Positions 7,337 to 17,751 of a DNA stretch of 64,000 nucleotides are shown here, piece by piece (the first letter of the stretch is position 1; each line of letters begins with the position of its first letter). A model generated the notes under the pieces. That model had not been told where the DNA came from and made no database searches. It saw nothing but the letters and a program-made list of their open reading frames with translations. The DNA lies in assembly GCF_000735135.1 (NCBI RefSeq), contig NZ_JPLZ01000002.1, forward strand, positions 568,386 through 632,385, written 5' to 3'. Origin of the DNA: Chryseobacterium sp. FH1. GTDB taxonomy: Bacteria > Bacteroidota > Bacteroidia > Flavobacteriales > Weeksellaceae. A program made the position numbers and the translations under genes.

Positions 7337-9460
7337 CTATTTCAAATTCAAATAATAGTTCCAGATCAACCGGATCTCACCATAATCAAAATCCGAAGGC
7401 AAGGCCGTTTTCCAATCATTGATGTTCTCTTTTGGACTTTGCTTGAAAACCTTTTCGAAAGCATTCACTTTTTCCTTTGGATAGATTCTTAGCAAGTCGC
7501 TTTTATCTAGCAAATTCTGCTCAGCATATTTAGATAAATGCCCAAAAATAGTAGAGTTTACCAAACCTCGTTCTCTCGCAATTTCAGAAATGGTTTTTCC
7601 GTCCTGGAACAATTGATAGGTCAAAACGTGCGTCGGAACTTTATTGATAGACATAGAGATCACAGCATCTTTTTCTTTGTCGAACAAAGGTGTTTCCAAA
7701 AGATGAACGTCTTTCAGATCTTTCAAATATTCCTCCAAATCATCCAGCCAAACGCGAAAATCCTCGTTAAAAGCTTTCAAACCTTTCACGCCCTTCGTCT
7801 CGGAATAAAAATCTTTAAGCGGAGAGAAAACCTTCTCGTTCACATTCGCGAAAAAGAAATTGACCGCACCTTTTGCTTTGACCTCAACTTCTTGCCATTC
7901 CTCTTCACCTTTCAGGAATTTCTGGGTTTTCTGAAGCAAGATCCTTTCAAATTTCTGAAAGATAAGTTTCAGATTTTCTATTTCGGATTTTAAAGTGATG
8001 TAAAGCTTTTGCGATTGGTCCTTATCAACGGATTTGCTACTTCGGGTCATCACCATCCAGCTTTCCAAGGCGGAAACAAACCAAACACAATCGATTCTTC
8101 TAATGACTTTCTGAATGCTGTAATCGTACTTTTCAGAATTAAGGATTTCCTCGATTTTCGAATTGGCGTGTGTCTCGTCCTGAAACTTCGAAACCCGTTT
8201 GTCACTAAAGATCACTTCGGGCGTAATTTTAGATTTAAGGACAATGCCTTCCAAAGTTCGGCAACGCGAAAGTGCCACATAAACCTGTCCGGAAGCAAAA
8301 CTTTTCCCCGCATCAATGATCAATCGGTCAAAGGTCAAACCTTGACTTTTATGAATCGTTACCGCCCAGGCCAATCGAATCGGAAACTGTTTGAAACTTC
8401 CCAAAACTTCTTCTTTGATGTTCTTTTCATCATCCAGAGAATATTTTTTCTGTTCCCAGGTTTCTGCTTTCAAAGTGATCTCTTCTTCGCTTCCGTCGAG
8501 AATCACAGAGATCTCGTCTTCATCAAGATAAGAGATTTGAGCGAGTTTTCCGTTGTAATATTTTTTGTCAGGCGAGGTGTCATTGCGGATGAACATAATT
8601 TGTGCTCCGATCTTCAATTCCAAAACCTCATCGTTCGGATATTGTGTTTCCTTGAAATCACCTTTCACATCGGCTGTGTAGGAATGTGCTTTTCCGCCGA
8701 GTTCTTTTATTTTTTTTTGATTGATGTCATCCGCCATTTTGTTGTGCGAACAGAGATAGACATACGCTTCATCTTTTGGGTCGAAGTCTGGTTGATATCT
8801 CTCGTTCAACGTTTCGAAGTCGATATCTCCGGTAATTCCGTCTCGGATGGCGTTGAGGATTTCGAGAAAATGTTCATCGGTTTGTCGGTAAACTTTGGTC
8901 AGTTCCAGCGTGATGAAATTACTGCCTTCCAAAGCTTTGGCGTGAAAGAAAAATGGCGATGGATAATACATTCCCAAAATATGTTCATCTCTCACAACTG
9001 GAGGTAACTGGTAAAGGTCGCCGATAAACAACATCTGAACGCCACCAAACTTCTGCTGATTCCTGCGAACGTGTCTCAAAGAAAAATCCATCATATCCAA
9101 AACATCCGCACGCAACATCGAGGCTTCATCGATGATGATAATTTCGATTTCGCGGAGAAGTTTCAGCTTGTCTTTTCGGTATTTGAAATGGACCATCAGA
9201 TCCGGAATGTTGTTTCCGAGATTTTGGTCGATTCTTTCTGTGGTTGGAAGAAAAGTTCTGAGTGGCAAGCCAAACATCGAGTGGATGGTAACGCCACCAG
9301 CATTGATGGCCGCGATTCCTGTTGGCGCAACTACAATGTGTTTTTTCTTGGTTTTTTTTACAAAGTCGTTTAGAAATGTAGTCTTCCCGGTTCCTGCTTT
9401 TCCTGTGAGAAAAATGCTTCGGTTGGTGTGTTCTACGATTTCAAAAAGAGAATTATTCAT
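7337..9460 (-). CDS. PIF1/RecD2-like SF1B DNA helicase with C-terminal HTH
   Basis: 707 residues. Walker A is GKAGTGKTTFL at about residues 19-29, then VAPTGIAAINAGG (motif Ia), the DEAS Walker B in IIIDEASMLRADV, GDLYQLPPV (motif III) and, C-terminally, TIHKSQGLTFDRLIID and YVALSRCRTLEG (motifs V-VI). These place it with PIF1-like 5'-3' helicases. Residues ~590-707 carry the winged-helix/HTH_40 type tail (GKTISEIARERGLVNSTIFGHLSKY), also seen at the end of some RecQ proteins. Likely role: unwinding structured or recombination DNA. ruvC lies upstream on the same strand, but a 118-base repeat-rich gap separates them. Confidence 0.9.
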   Translation of the reverse strand: MNNSLFEIVEHTNRSIFLTGKAGTGKTTFLNDFVKKTKKKHIVVAPTGIAAINAGGVTIHSMFGLPLRTFLPTTERIDQNLGNNIPDLMVHFKYRKDKLKLLREIEIIIIDEASMLRADVLDMMDFSLRHVRRNQQKFGGVQMLFIGDLYQLPPVVRDEHILGMYYPSPFFFHAKALEGSNFITLELTKVYRQTDEHFLEILNAIRDGITGDIDFETLNERYQPDFDPKDEAYVYLCSHNKMADDINQKKIKELGGKAHSYTADVKGDFKETQYPNDEVLELKIGAQIMFIRNDTSPDKKYYNGKLAQISYLDEDEISVILDGSEEEITLKAETWEQKKYSLDDEKNIKEEVLGSFKQFPIRLAWAVTIHKSQGLTFDRLIIDAGKSFASGQVYVALSRCRTLEGIVLKSKITPEVIFSDKRVSKFQDETHANSKIEEILNSEKYDYSIQKVIRRIDCVWFVSALESWMVMTRSSKSVDKDQSQKLYITLKSEIENLKLIFQKFERILLQKTQKFLKGEEEWQEVEVKAKGAVNFFFANVNEKVFSPLKDFYSETKGVKGLKAFNEDFRVWLDDLEEYLKDLKDVHLLETPLFDKEKDAVISMSINKVPTHVLTYQLFQDGKTISEIARERGLVNSTIFGHLSKYAEQNLLDKSDLLRIYPKEKVNAFEKVFKQSPKENINDWKTALPSDFDYGEIRLIWNYYLNLK

Positions 9461-9479
9461 CGATTCAAAGATAGAAAAT

Positions 9480-9562
9480 CAAGAGACAAGAATCAAGTGA
9501 TAAGAGACAAGAAAAAGGCAAATGATTAGATAGAAAGACTTCGAGAACCTCAGCCCGACAAA
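9480..9562. repeat. Short direct repeats plus degenerate family-A arm
   Basis: AAGAGACAAGAA occurs twice, separated by 9-10 bases, followed by CTTCGAGAACCTCAGCCCGACA, a diverged version of the family-A arm. It fills most of the helicase-ruvC spacer. No coding potential seen. Confidence 0.5.
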
Positions 9563-9578
9563 AAATAAAATTCTACAA

Positions 9579-10133
9579 CTATTTGATCCTATCAGGATTT
9601 TGTTTCAAAAAGCTGTCCCAGCCAGAATAAGATTTGTCTGTTGTGATAGTTCCGGAATTGAAATGATGACAAACTGCAACTGCCAAACCATCGGACGCAT
9701 CGAGATATTTGGTTGGAAATTCCTTTAATTTCAAAAGATTTTGGAGCATTCCGGCAACTTGTTCTTTGCTGGCGTTTCCGTTTCCGGTGATGGCCATTTT
9801 TACTTTTTTAGGAGAATATTCGGTGATGGGAATGTTTCTGTGGAGACTTGCTGCGATGGCAACACCTTGCGCTCTCCCGAGTTTCAACATACTTTGAACA
9901 TTTTTCCCAAAGAATGGCGCTTCCAAAGCTGTTTCGTCCGGATGATATGCGTCAATGATAGCCAATGTTCTATCGAAGATCACTTTGAGTTTTGTCTCGT
10001 GATTTTCGTATTTCTTTAGGATAAGCTCGTGCATTGCAAGCAATTCCATTTTTCCGCCTTTGATAGAAATGATTCCAAAACCCATAATGGAAGTTCCTGG
10101 ATCGATTCCTAAAATTATTTTTTCAACCTGCAT
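9579..10133 (-). CDS. ruvC: Crossover junction endodeoxyribonuclease RuvC
   Basis: 184 residues, normal length. The acidic catalytic tetrad is present: D11 in GIDPGT, E71 in LEAPFFGKN, and D145/D148 in YLDASDGLAVAVCHH. RuvC cuts Holliday junctions symmetrically with RuvAB during recombinational repair. The GKN and YSPKKVKMAITGNGNASKEQV segments match the DNA-binding part of the family. It is transcribed away from the M16 peptidase; the 107-base divergent gap is extremely AT-rich. ruvA and ruvB are not in the window. Confidence 0.97.
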   Translation of the reverse strand: MQVEKIILGIDPGTSIMGFGIISIKGGKMELLAMHELILKKYENHETKLKVIFDRTLAIIDAYHPDETALEAPFFGKNVQSMLKLGRAQGVAIAASLHRNIPITEYSPKKVKMAITGNGNASKEQVAGMLQNLLKLKEFPTKYLDASDGLAVAVCHHFNSGTITTDKSYSGWDSFLKQNPDRIK

Positions 10134-10240
10134 AATTGCAAAATTACGTTAACATTTTCATAAAAATTATTACTACAATATATATTTAAATAAAAAGTTA
10201 TTAAATTTATAAAATCTAAAAAAAAATTTAACAATCAAAC

Positions 10241-12973
10241 ATGAAGAATCTTCTACTGACTGCAGCGGTCGTATTTTATGCAGGTCTTTACACGCCTGTA
10301 TATTCTCAAAAAGCTGAAACACCAAAATTCATTAGTAACACAGAAGGAATCAAAGAATATTCCTTAAGCAATGGAATGAAAGTCCTTTTACTTTCGGATC
10401 CGTCTCAAAGCAACGCCGTTGTAAATATCGTTTACAATGTGGGTTCCAAACACGAAGGCTACGGGGAAAAAGGAATGGCGCATTTGCTAGAGCACATGTT
10501 GTTCAAAAGCACGAAAAAATTAGGTGATATCAAAAAAATGTTGTCTGACAAAGGTGGAAATGCCAACGGTACAACTTGGTACGACAGAACCAACTATTAC
10601 GAAGTTTTCCCATCTAACGATGAAAACCTAAAATGGTTCTTGGAAATGGAAGCAGACAGAATGATCAATGCAACGATTCTTCAATCTGATCTTGATAAAG
10701 AATTCTCTGTTGTAAGAAATGAGTTCGAAATTGGAGAAAACAGTCCAAGTGGTGTTTTGATGGAGAGAATTGTTTCCACTGCTTATCTTTGGCACAACTA
10801 CGGTAACAGCACGATTGGAAGTAAAGAAGATGTAGAAAGAGTTAAAGCTGTGACACTTAGAAAATTCTATGAAAAATATTATCAGCCAGACAATGCAACT
10901 TTGATTGTTGCAGGAAAATTTGACGAGAAAAAAACGTTGGAATATATTTCTCAGTTCTTCTCAACTATTCCAAAACCTAGCAGAGTTCTTGAAGCGCCTT
11001 ACACCGTTGAGCCACCTCAGGACGGCGAGCGTTTTGTAGAATTGAAACGTGCTGGAGACAGCAAAGTTGTTGGGGCACTTTACCACACGGCGCCTTATGC
11101 CGACAAAGATTATGCAGCGTTGGATGCTTTGCAGGAGATCTTGACTGCAGATCCTTCTGGATATCTTTACAAAGCGATGATCGATTCTCAAAAAGCAGCT
11201 TCTGTTTATGCATATCAACCATTGGTGAGAGATGCGAGTTTTATGTATTTCGGATTGGAAGTTCCTGCTGATAAGGACATCAAAGCAACTGAAACCGAGT
11301 TCCGTAAAGAATTGGACAAAGTTGCTAGCATCAAATATACAGAGCAAGATGTTGCCAGAGCAAAAGCGAAGATTCTTAAGCAAATCGAAAACATTAAGAA
11401 CAACACAATTGGATCTGCAATCAACCTAACGGAAATTGTTGGTGCTGGAAATTATAAATTGGGAATGCTTTACAGAGATAACGTTGAGAAATTGACTGTT
11501 GCAGATGTTCAAAAAGTGGCGGAAAAATATTTCAAAGTCAACAACAGAACAGTTGGTGTTTTCATCCCGACAAAAGATGAAGTGAGAGTGAAGAATGTTG
11601 AATATTCCAACGAGCAAATTGCTTCTCTTACAGACAGCTACAAAGGAAAAGCACTTGAAAAAGATACAGCACCGTTCGAAGCAAGCATCAAAAATCTAAA
11701 AGCAAATCTTGTTGAAGGTAAACTGAGCAACGGGATGAAATACGGTTTGATCAAAAAAGAGATCAAAGGTGGAAAAGTCCTTGGAAGTTTCCGTTTCCCA
11801 GTGAGTAACAACAAAGACCTTAATGGTAAATCTGACGTAGGTTCTCTAATGGCGCAGGTTCTTAAAACAGGAACCAAGACCAAAACAAAAGAGCAGATCC
11901 AAGATATGCTAGATGGTTTGAAATCAAATGTTAACTTCGGATTCGGAGGACAGACTTTGTATGTTAACTTCAGTACGTACAAGGAAAACTTGCCAAAAAT
12001 AATGGGATTGATCAAAGAAATCTTGACAGAATCTACTTTCCCAGAAGCAGAATTGGCGAAAACAGTAAACGAGTATAACACTTACTTGGAAGGTTCTTTG
12101 AATGATCCACAGTCTATCGCATTCAATGAGATCGAAAAAATCACTCAAAACTATCCTAAAGAAAGTATTTATTACACTAATTCTACCAAGGAGCAAATCG
12201 AAAATAACAAAAAAGTTAAGAGAGATCAGCTTGTAGATTTCTACAACAAAATTTTGGGAAGTAACAATGGTGTTGGTAGCATCGTGGGCGATGTAGATGG
12301 AAAAGAAGCTTCTGCATTATTGGAAAGTACTTTCGGAAAATGGGATTCTAAATCTAAATACGAATACATCAAACCAGAATTGTTCGCAACCAAGAAACAA
12401 GACAAAGAATATCTGACTCCAGACAAAGAAAACGGCGCAGCGGTAGGGAAAATCTCTTTCTCCATGGACAGAAAATCTCCAGACTATCCAGCGCTTGTGA
12501 TTGCCAACGAAATGTTGGGAAGTGGCGGTTTCTTGACTGCAAGAATCCCGACAAGACTTCGTGAGAAAGAAGGAATCAGCTATGGTGCAGGTTCTTACGT
12601 TAGTATTCCAATTGAAAACAATGTTGCATCTTGGGGCTGGTACGCATTCTACAACCCGACCAAGAAAGACGCTGTAAACAAAGCCCTTAAAGAAGAAGTG
12701 AACAAAGCCGTGAAAGACGGTTTCACAGAAGAAGAGTACAAATCTAACTTGACATCTTGGTTGAACTCAAGAAAAACAGGTTTAGGAAACGACAACACCT
12801 TGATGAATTTGGTCAATGGACAACTTCAGTATGGCGTTCCATTGGAAGAGTATGACGCTTTGGAGGCAAAAGTATCAGCACTTAAAGTTTCTCAAGTGAA
12901 TGATGTTCTTAGAAAATACATTAGCGAAGACAAATTGACTTCTGTATTTGCAGGAGATTTCAACAAGAAATAA
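10241..12973 (+). CDS. M16 family zinc peptidase (two-domain pitrilysin-like), exported
   Basis: 910 residues. A signal peptide of ~22 residues (MKNLLLTAAVV..., ending YSQ) points to the periplasm. The first half has the inverted zinc motif H81-L-L-E84-H85 and a downstream glutamate in VVRNEFE near residue 164 as third ligand. The second half (from ~490) repeats the fold without HxxEH, the usual inactive partner. Length and order match the long bacterial M16 peptidases that degrade peptides in a closed chamber. Monocistronic: divergent from ruvC and followed by a strong terminator. Confidence 0.93.
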   Translation: MKNLLLTAAVVFYAGLYTPVYSQKAETPKFISNTEGIKEYSLSNGMKVLLLSDPSQSNAVVNIVYNVGSKHEGYGEKGMAHLLEHMLFKSTKKLGDIKKMLSDKGGNANGTTWYDRTNYYEVFPSNDENLKWFLEMEADRMINATILQSDLDKEFSVVRNEFEIGENSPSGVLMERIVSTAYLWHNYGNSTIGSKEDVERVKAVTLRKFYEKYYQPDNATLIVAGKFDEKKTLEYISQFFSTIPKPSRVLEAPYTVEPPQDGERFVELKRAGDSKVVGALYHTAPYADKDYAALDALQEILTADPSGYLYKAMIDSQKAASVYAYQPLVRDASFMYFGLEVPADKDIKATETEFRKELDKVASIKYTEQDVARAKAKILKQIENIKNNTIGSAINLTEIVGAGNYKLGMLYRDNVEKLTVADVQKVAEKYFKVNNRTVGVFIPTKDEVRVKNVEYSNEQIASLTDSYKGKALEKDTAPFEASIKNLKANLVEGKLSNGMKYGLIKKEIKGGKVLGSFRFPVSNNKDLNGKSDVGSLMAQVLKTGTKTKTKEQIQDMLDGLKSNVNFGFGGQTLYVNFSTYKENLPKIMGLIKEILTESTFPEAELAKTVNEYNTYLEGSLNDPQSIAFNEIEKITQNYPKESIYYTNSTKEQIENNKKVKRDQLVDFYNKILGSNNGVGSIVGDVDGKEASALLESTFGKWDSKSKYEYIKPELFATKKQDKEYLTPDKENGAAVGKISFSMDRKSPDYPALVIANEMLGSGGFLTARIPTRLREKEGISYGAGSYVSIPIENNVASWGWYAFYNPTKKDAVNKALKEEVNKAVKDGFTEEEYKSNLTSWLNSRKTGLGNDNTLMNLVNGQLQYGVPLEEYDALEAKVSALKVSQVNDVLRKYISEDKLTSVFAGDFNKK

Positions 12974-12993
12974 TAGTAATTTCTATAAAAATG

Positions 12994-13026
12994 AAAAACC
13001 GTCTCAGTGATCTGAGGCGGTTTTTT
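12994..13026 (+). terminator. Bidirectional terminator between the M16 gene and the serine hydrolase
   Basis: 12-base stem AAACCGTCTCAG / CTGAGGCGGTTT (one G-T pair) with a 4-base loop, T-run after it and A-run before it, so it can serve both convergent genes. Confidence 0.8.
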
Positions 13027-13045
13027 CATTCAAAATAGCTAAGGA

Positions 13046-14503
13046 TTATTTTCCTTGATTAATGATTTTAATGGTGTCAGTTAAATCATCTCTGACCAAT
13101 GTGACAGAATTTATCTTTCCATTAGCAAATTCAAATTTCAAAAGATTTGGATAATCGATCACTTTAAAGAATCCATTTGTCAAATACACCAACTCATTGT
13201 CCTTTTTGCTTCTAAAATGGTCCAAAAGCATAGATTCCAAGTAAAGACGGTTGTCTCTTTCCACAATTTTTGTTTCGACCTCTTGTCCGTAAAGGAAATC
13301 GTTGTACGTTCCGATCAGTTTTTCTTTTAGATTTAAAGGAATTTCTTGTGAATCCTCACTTTGGAAATCTCCTTTCCAGTTCATCAATCTTAGAATTGTT
13401 CTCTGCGTGTTTCCCATTACCGGAAAACGATTCGGTTTTTCACCATTGGCAAGATAGGCATACCCATTCCCATCTTTCATCGTTCCCATTACATTTCCAC
13501 CAACTCCGGTGTTGGAACCGTTGCAGGCAAACCAATCATAATTGTTGTAAGCAAAAGATTTTTGCCAACCATTGCTCCATCCGCCCACAGCTTGTTTCAA
13601 AATGGTAACTTCTGTCATTTTTTTTGCAACATCGTGAGAGATCACTTTATTATTTTTATCACGCAACGCATTTTGAATTTCTATGGCGATGATTGCCAAT
13701 TCAGTCGGAGTAGACCACAGTCCAGAAGGACCAACTTGTGGCGTGATTGGCAAACCGGTTTTAATGATCTTTCCGTCTTTATCGTGTACCAAAGCGACGT
13801 TTGTAAGAAATCCCTTTTCATTCGGCTGTATCATCGTCGTGTTTTTTAATCCAAGAGGAGCGAAAATATGTTCTTTTGCCAATTGAGCAATCGAGGTTTT
13901 GAATCGATCTTCCAAAGCCATTTGAATAATGGTGTAACCGCCGCCGCTGTATTGCCATCTTGTTCCCGGTTCAAAGAAAAATTCGATTTCTTTATCATAT
14001 CTCGGGATTTTACCTTGCAAGCTTTCCACTAATGTTGGGATTTTTTCACCTTCATAATGATCTTCAAAACCTTCCTGAGTGGTTCCTGCAGTGTGATTCA
14101 GAAATTGTTTCCAGGTCGGGCTTTTGTTTTCTGTGAATTTGCTTTTTGGCAAATGCCATCTTTTCAAAGATTGGTCAATTGGGTCATCCAGATTCAGCAA
14201 ACCTTTTTCTTCCAGAATATAACAAAGAAGCGCCGTGATTGGTTTTGCAATTGAGGCTGTCGAAAAAGCCGTGTTTTCGTCAATTTTTTCCGGCGAAGTC
14301 ATCGACTTGACTCCAAATTGTTTCGAATAGACAATCTTGTAATTTTCAAAAACTACCACACTGAATCCTGGAAGTTTATACTTTTCTAATTGTTCTTCAA
14401 TTTTCAGACTGTCGGTTAGAAAGCGGTAATCTTTTGTCTGTCCAAAGATCGTGGAGCTTGTCATTAATAATAAAAAAAAGCTGGTGTAAAAAATAGTTTT
14501 CAT
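13046..14503 (-). CDS. Serine hydrolase, class C beta-lactamase/PBP-like, exported
   Basis: 485 residues from the ATG at 14503, chosen because it begins a signal peptide (MKTIFYTSFFLLLM..., cleaved about FGQ); the frame extends ~32 codons further upstream without signal character. The catalytic SxxK is S84-I-A-K87 and a YSG motif (WQYSGGGY) lies near residue 188, as in the Pfam beta-lactamase/transpeptidase family. The C-terminal ~110 residues form an extra beta-rich domain. Known members include D-aminopeptidases, esterases and peptidoglycan hydrolases; antibiotic resistance cannot be concluded. It lies downstream of the AraC-type gene on the same strand with a 153-base gap. Confidence 0.88.
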   Translation of the reverse strand: MKTIFYTSFFLLLMTSSTIFGQTKDYRFLTDSLKIEEQLEKYKLPGFSVVVFENYKIVYSKQFGVKSMTSPEKIDENTAFSTASIAKPITALLCYILEEKGLLNLDDPIDQSLKRWHLPKSKFTENKSPTWKQFLNHTAGTTQEGFEDHYEGEKIPTLVESLQGKIPRYDKEIEFFFEPGTRWQYSGGGYTIIQMALEDRFKTSIAQLAKEHIFAPLGLKNTTMIQPNEKGFLTNVALVHDKDGKIIKTGLPITPQVGPSGLWSTPTELAIIAIEIQNALRDKNNKVISHDVAKKMTEVTILKQAVGGWSNGWQKSFAYNNYDWFACNGSNTGVGGNVMGTMKDGNGYAYLANGEKPNRFPVMGNTQRTILRLMNWKGDFQSEDSQEIPLNLKEKLIGTYNDFLYGQEVETKIVERDNRLYLESMLLDHFRSKKDNELVYLTNGFFKVIDYPNLLKFEFANGKINSVTLVRDDLTDTIKIINQGK

Positions 14504-14656
14504 TGTATCGTTATTTAAAGGTTGATCAATATTTCGATACAAAGATGTGGAAGTGCAGAATCTTGTGCGACCGAGTAAATGTATTCGGTCAAATTCCATC
14601 CGAAAAATGAGTAGGAGTTATTAAAATAAAAGTACGAGTAATTACAAGGTGTTAAA

Positions 14657-15781
14657 TTACAGTGATTTGCGATATTCAGTCGGCGTATTTCCCGTGTGTT
14701 TTTTAAAAGCAGTATTGAAGGAAGATTTCGAATTAAAACCAACTTCATACAAGATTTCGAGAATCGTCACCTTGGATTTGGTTGAATCTTTCAGCATTTC
14801 CATCGCATTTTCGATGCGATAAGTATTGACGAAATCATAAAAATGATGTCCCAACTGATGATTGATCAAAACTGATAATTCCCGCACAGGAACATTCATT
14901 TCCTTCGAAATATCCTGAATGGTCAAGGCGGGATTCAAAAATGGTTTTTCATCAAACATATATTTTTTCAGCTTCAGCAGATCTTCATTCAAAGTTTCAG
15001 GATCGATTTTGTTCTCCTCTAAAATCAAATCCGAGACAAGCTTCAATTTCGAATCAATATTTCTGAAAAGTCCGGGATTGTTCAGCGCTTTATACAGATA
15101 CCAGCAAATGATAAAAAGTTGCGACACCAGAATCACGATTTTAATCCAATCTGAAATGTAAGGATAATCAGAAAATTTGAAGATATTTTTAAGAATGACA
15201 ACCAGATAAAAAACGCCCAGAACACTCGTAAACTGGAACAGCCAATGGTAAGAATTAAGACTTTCTCCAGAATTATTTTCCAGATAAAGTTTCTTCGCCT
15301 TTCTCAAAAGCAGAAAAACCGCGGTAAAATAAGATACAATTTGAAAATGAAACAGCCAATGCGTAAACTGCAGTTCCATCATATTTTGGCGATTGACAAT
15401 AAAATCAAGCTTCGAAGCGAGATCCACCGAATAAAACCGAGGTGCCAAAACAAGATTCACAATCAAAAACGGAATCAGATGAGAAAGATATTTCGATTTC
15501 CATTTAAAATCCGAATAACAAACGGACAGCACATAAAGATAAAAAGCCGGAATCTGCAAAAAAGCCACCGTGTTCCGAAACATCCCAATATTCGAAGGTC
15601 TATCTGTAATTAGACTGATCAAAGGCTCGCTGATGTCAATCGCGCTGATGATCAGGAAGAAAGAAAAAATCCGGTTGCTGTTTTTATGAGCTGTTTTCAC
15701 CGTCAGCAGAAAAAACGCCAGAAAAAAAGAAACAAACAGCGAGATCACCGTCACAACTCCCAATAGATCCATCTTATCCAT
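14657..15781 (-). CDS. Membrane-anchored AraC-family transcriptional regulator
   Basis: 374 residues. The first ~230 residues hold about seven hydrophobic segments and the last ~100 form an AraC-type double HTH: LTIQDISKEMNVPVRELSVLINHQLG, then KVTILEILYEVGFNSKSSFNTAFKKHTGNTPTEYR split over the second helix. This membrane-AraC layout is common in Flavobacteriia and suggests sensing at the inner membrane. It lies just upstream of the serine hydrolase on the same strand and may control it; no operator was identified. The N-terminal sensor has no motif I recognise. Confidence 0.88.
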   Translation of the reverse strand: MDKMDLLGVVTVISLFVSFFLAFFLLTVKTAHKNSNRIFSFFLIISAIDISEPLISLITDRPSNIGMFRNTVAFLQIPAFYLYVLSVCYSDFKWKSKYLSHLIPFLIVNLVLAPRFYSVDLASKLDFIVNRQNMMELQFTHWLFHFQIVSYFTAVFLLLRKAKKLYLENNSGESLNSYHWLFQFTSVLGVFYLVVILKNIFKFSDYPYISDWIKIVILVSQLFIICWYLYKALNNPGLFRNIDSKLKLVSDLILEENKIDPETLNEDLLKLKKYMFDEKPFLNPALTIQDISKEMNVPVRELSVLINHQLGHHFYDFVNTYRIENAMEMLKDSTKSKVTILEILYEVGFNSKSSFNTAFKKHTGNTPTEYRKSL

Positions 15782-15883
15782 TTATTACTTTGTTTCGCAT
15801 TCTCGTTCGCACTTATTTTTCGTAAAGATAATTATTTTGGAAAATCAAAGAATAAAATCACAATAACAGATTTATAAATTTTT

Positions 15884-15998
15884 AGGAGCCGGGAACCTGC
15901 TTTCCGTTGCAATTCCTCGCGCCATCGCTTACATCCTGAGCGGAGTCGAAGGGCCATTGCTTGCTGTGGGATTTCCACTGCACTCAGGGCTATGGGTT
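15884..15998. repeat. Repeat family C element with a family-A arm inside
   Basis: Starts GGAGCCGGGAACCTGCTTTC and ends near GGATTTCCACTGCACTCAGG-type sequence; related to copies at 30035-30058 (reverse), 38158-38275, 44518-44608 and 63541-63680. In its middle (15934-15952) sits CTGAGCGGAGTCGAAGG, a family-A arm, so one repeat appears nested in another. It fills the AraC-guaB gap; no ORF seen there. Confidence 0.55.
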
Positions 15999-16056
15999 TT
16001 GTCATCCAATCATCATTTTTCTGAATATTAACTATTTATCAAATAAATTATGAAAC

Positions 16057-16087
16057 TTTCAAATTCGAAATAAATAGCTTAATTTTG
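16057..16087 (+). promoter_or_regulatory. Candidate guaB promoter
   Basis: TTTC at 16057-16060 (one mismatch to TTTG), a 19-base spacer, then TAATTTTG at 16080-16087. The ATG follows 14 bases after the -7 element. Confidence 0.5.
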
Positions 16088-16101
16088 CACAGAAAGTAAA
16101 G

Positions 16102-17562
16102 ATGTCTATTCATAACAAAATTGTAGAGGCAGCCATCACTTTCGATGACGTTCTATTAGTCCCTTCTTATTCAGAAGTATTACCTAACCAGGTTTCCCTA
16201 AAATCAAGACTCACAGACAAAATTTCGCTCAATGTTCCCATAGTTTCCGCAGCAATGGATACCGTGACAGAAGCAGATTTGGCAATTGCACTTGCAAGAG
16301 TTGGCGGTCTTGGATTCATTCATAAAAACATGACGATTGCGGAACAAGCCGCTCAGGTCAACAGCGTAAAACGTTCCGAAAACGGAATGATTTCTGACCC
16401 AGTCACACTTTCCAAAGACCATACACTTGCCGAAGCGAAAGCATTGATGGCCGAATACAAAATCTCGGGACTTCCTGTGGTTGATAAAAACAATTATCTC
16501 ATCGGAATTATCACCAACAGAGATGTGAAATATCAAGAAAACCTTGAAGTGAAAGTGGAGGAAATAATGACAAAAAACAACCTCATCACTTCCGACAAAA
16601 CCACGAATCTGGAAACTGCGAAAGAAATTTTGCTAAAAAACAGAATCGAGAAACTTCCTATCGTTGACAAGAAAAACAAACTGGTTGGACTGATTACGAT
16701 TAAAGATATCGACAATCAATTAGAATATCCAAATGCAAACAAAGACCAAAACGGAAGATTAATCGTGGGAGCAGGCGTTGGTGTTGGCGAAGATACGATT
16801 GAAAGAATCACGGCCTTAGTAAAAGCTGGCGTTGATATCGTCGCAATCGATTCAGCTCACGGACATTCGAAAGGTGTTTTGGATAAGATTTCAGAAATCA
16901 GAAAAACATTCCCAGACTTGGATATCGTTGGTGGAAACATTGTAACGGCTGAAGCAGCAAAAGATTTAATAAAAGCTGGCGCAAATGTCCTTAAAGTGGG
17001 TGTTGGTCCAGGTTCCATCTGTACAACCAGAGTTGTTGCAGGTGTTGGCGTTCCTCAACTTTCTGCGATCTACAACGTTTACGAATTTGCAAAAAAGAAA
17101 AACGTTGCCGTTATCGCTGATGGTGGTATCAAACTTTCCGGAGACATTGTAAAAGCTATTGCAAGTGGTGCCGGAGCAGTGATGCTAGGTTCTCTTCTTG
17201 CAGGAACGGATGAAGCTCCGGGAGAAGAAATTATTTTCCAAGGCAGAAAATTCAAATCTTACCAAGGAATGGGAAGTTTGTCTGCTATGAAACGTGGTGG
17301 GAAAGAAAGATATTTCCAAAGTGAAGCTAAGAAATTTGTTCCAGAAGGTATTGAAGGTAGAGTGCCTCACAAAGGAAAACTGGAAGATGTGATTTTCCAA
17401 TTGACTGGCGGTTTACGTGCCGGAATGGGCTATTGCGGTGCCAAAGATATTGAAGCGTTGCAGAAAGATTCAAAATTGGTAATGATTACCGGAAGTGGTT
17501 TGAAAGAATCGCATCCACACGATGTCATCATCACGCAAGAAGCGCCGAATTATTCTTTTTAA
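16102..17562 (+). CDS. guaB: Inosine-5'-monophosphate dehydrogenase
   Basis: 486 residues. TIM-barrel IMPDH with [12 protein letters not shown] near residue 50, a tandem CBS pair inserted at about 95-205, and the catalytic loop GPGSICTTR with Cys307. The flap and C-terminus ([24 protein letters not shown]) are intact. It oxidises IMP to XMP with NAD+, the committed step of GTP synthesis; the CBS pair usually binds adenine/guanine nucleotides for allosteric control. Single gene with its own promoter and terminator. Confidence 0.98.
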   Translation: MSIHNKIVEAAITFDDVLLVPSYSEVLPNQVSLKSRLTDKISLNVPIVSAAMDTVTEADLAIALARVGGLGFIHKNMTIAEQAAQVNSVKRSENGMISDPVTLSKDHTLAEAKALMAEYKISGLPVVDKNNYLIGIITNRDVKYQENLEVKVEEIMTKNNLITSDKTTNLETAKEILLKNRIEKLPIVDKKNKLVGLITIKDIDNQLEYPNANKDQNGRLIVGAGVGVGEDTIERITALVKAGVDIVAIDSAHGHSKGVLDKISEIRKTFPDLDIVGGNIVTAEAAKDLIKAGANVLKVGVGPGSICTTRVVAGVGVPQLSAIYNVYEFAKKKNVAVIADGGIKLSGDIVKAIASGAGAVMLGSLLAGTDEAPGEEIIFQGRKFKSYQGMGSLSAMKRGGKERYFQSEAKKFVPEGIEGRVPHKGKLEDVIFQLTGGLRAGMGYCGAKDIEALQKDSKLVMITGSGLKESHPHDVIITQEAPNYSF

Positions 17563-17581
17563 ATAAGTTATAAAATCAAAT

Positions 17582-17625
17582 AAAAAAGACTCCAACTTGA
17601 ATTTTCATTTTGGAGTCTTTTTTAT
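17582..17625 (+). terminator. Rho-independent terminator of guaB
   Basis: Stem AAAAAAGACTCCAA / TTGGAGTCTTTTTT, 14-base loop, T-run. Confidence 0.8.
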
Positions 17626-17751
17626 TTAACCTTAGTTTTAAAAGGATATTTTCTTCTAGAATTTAAAAATTTTGCTCAAATGTATTAAAAATCAAAACTT
17701 TGGTGCTGTGTTTGCTAAGAATTTAATAGTTTTGCAAAAGCAAATATCGCA

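Noticed and set aside
8009..9007. Long plus-strand reading frame (332 codons) opposite the PIF1-like helicase gene
   Set aside because: It is antisense to a gene with all helicase motifs, has Phe/Arg-rich low-quality composition and no recognisable domain. A shadow of the real gene.
13046..14503. Beta-lactamase resistance gene
   Set aside because: The SxxK and YSG motifs define the wide serine-hydrolase family. The extra C-terminal domain and signal fit peptidase or esterase members, and no resistance-specific motif was seen.
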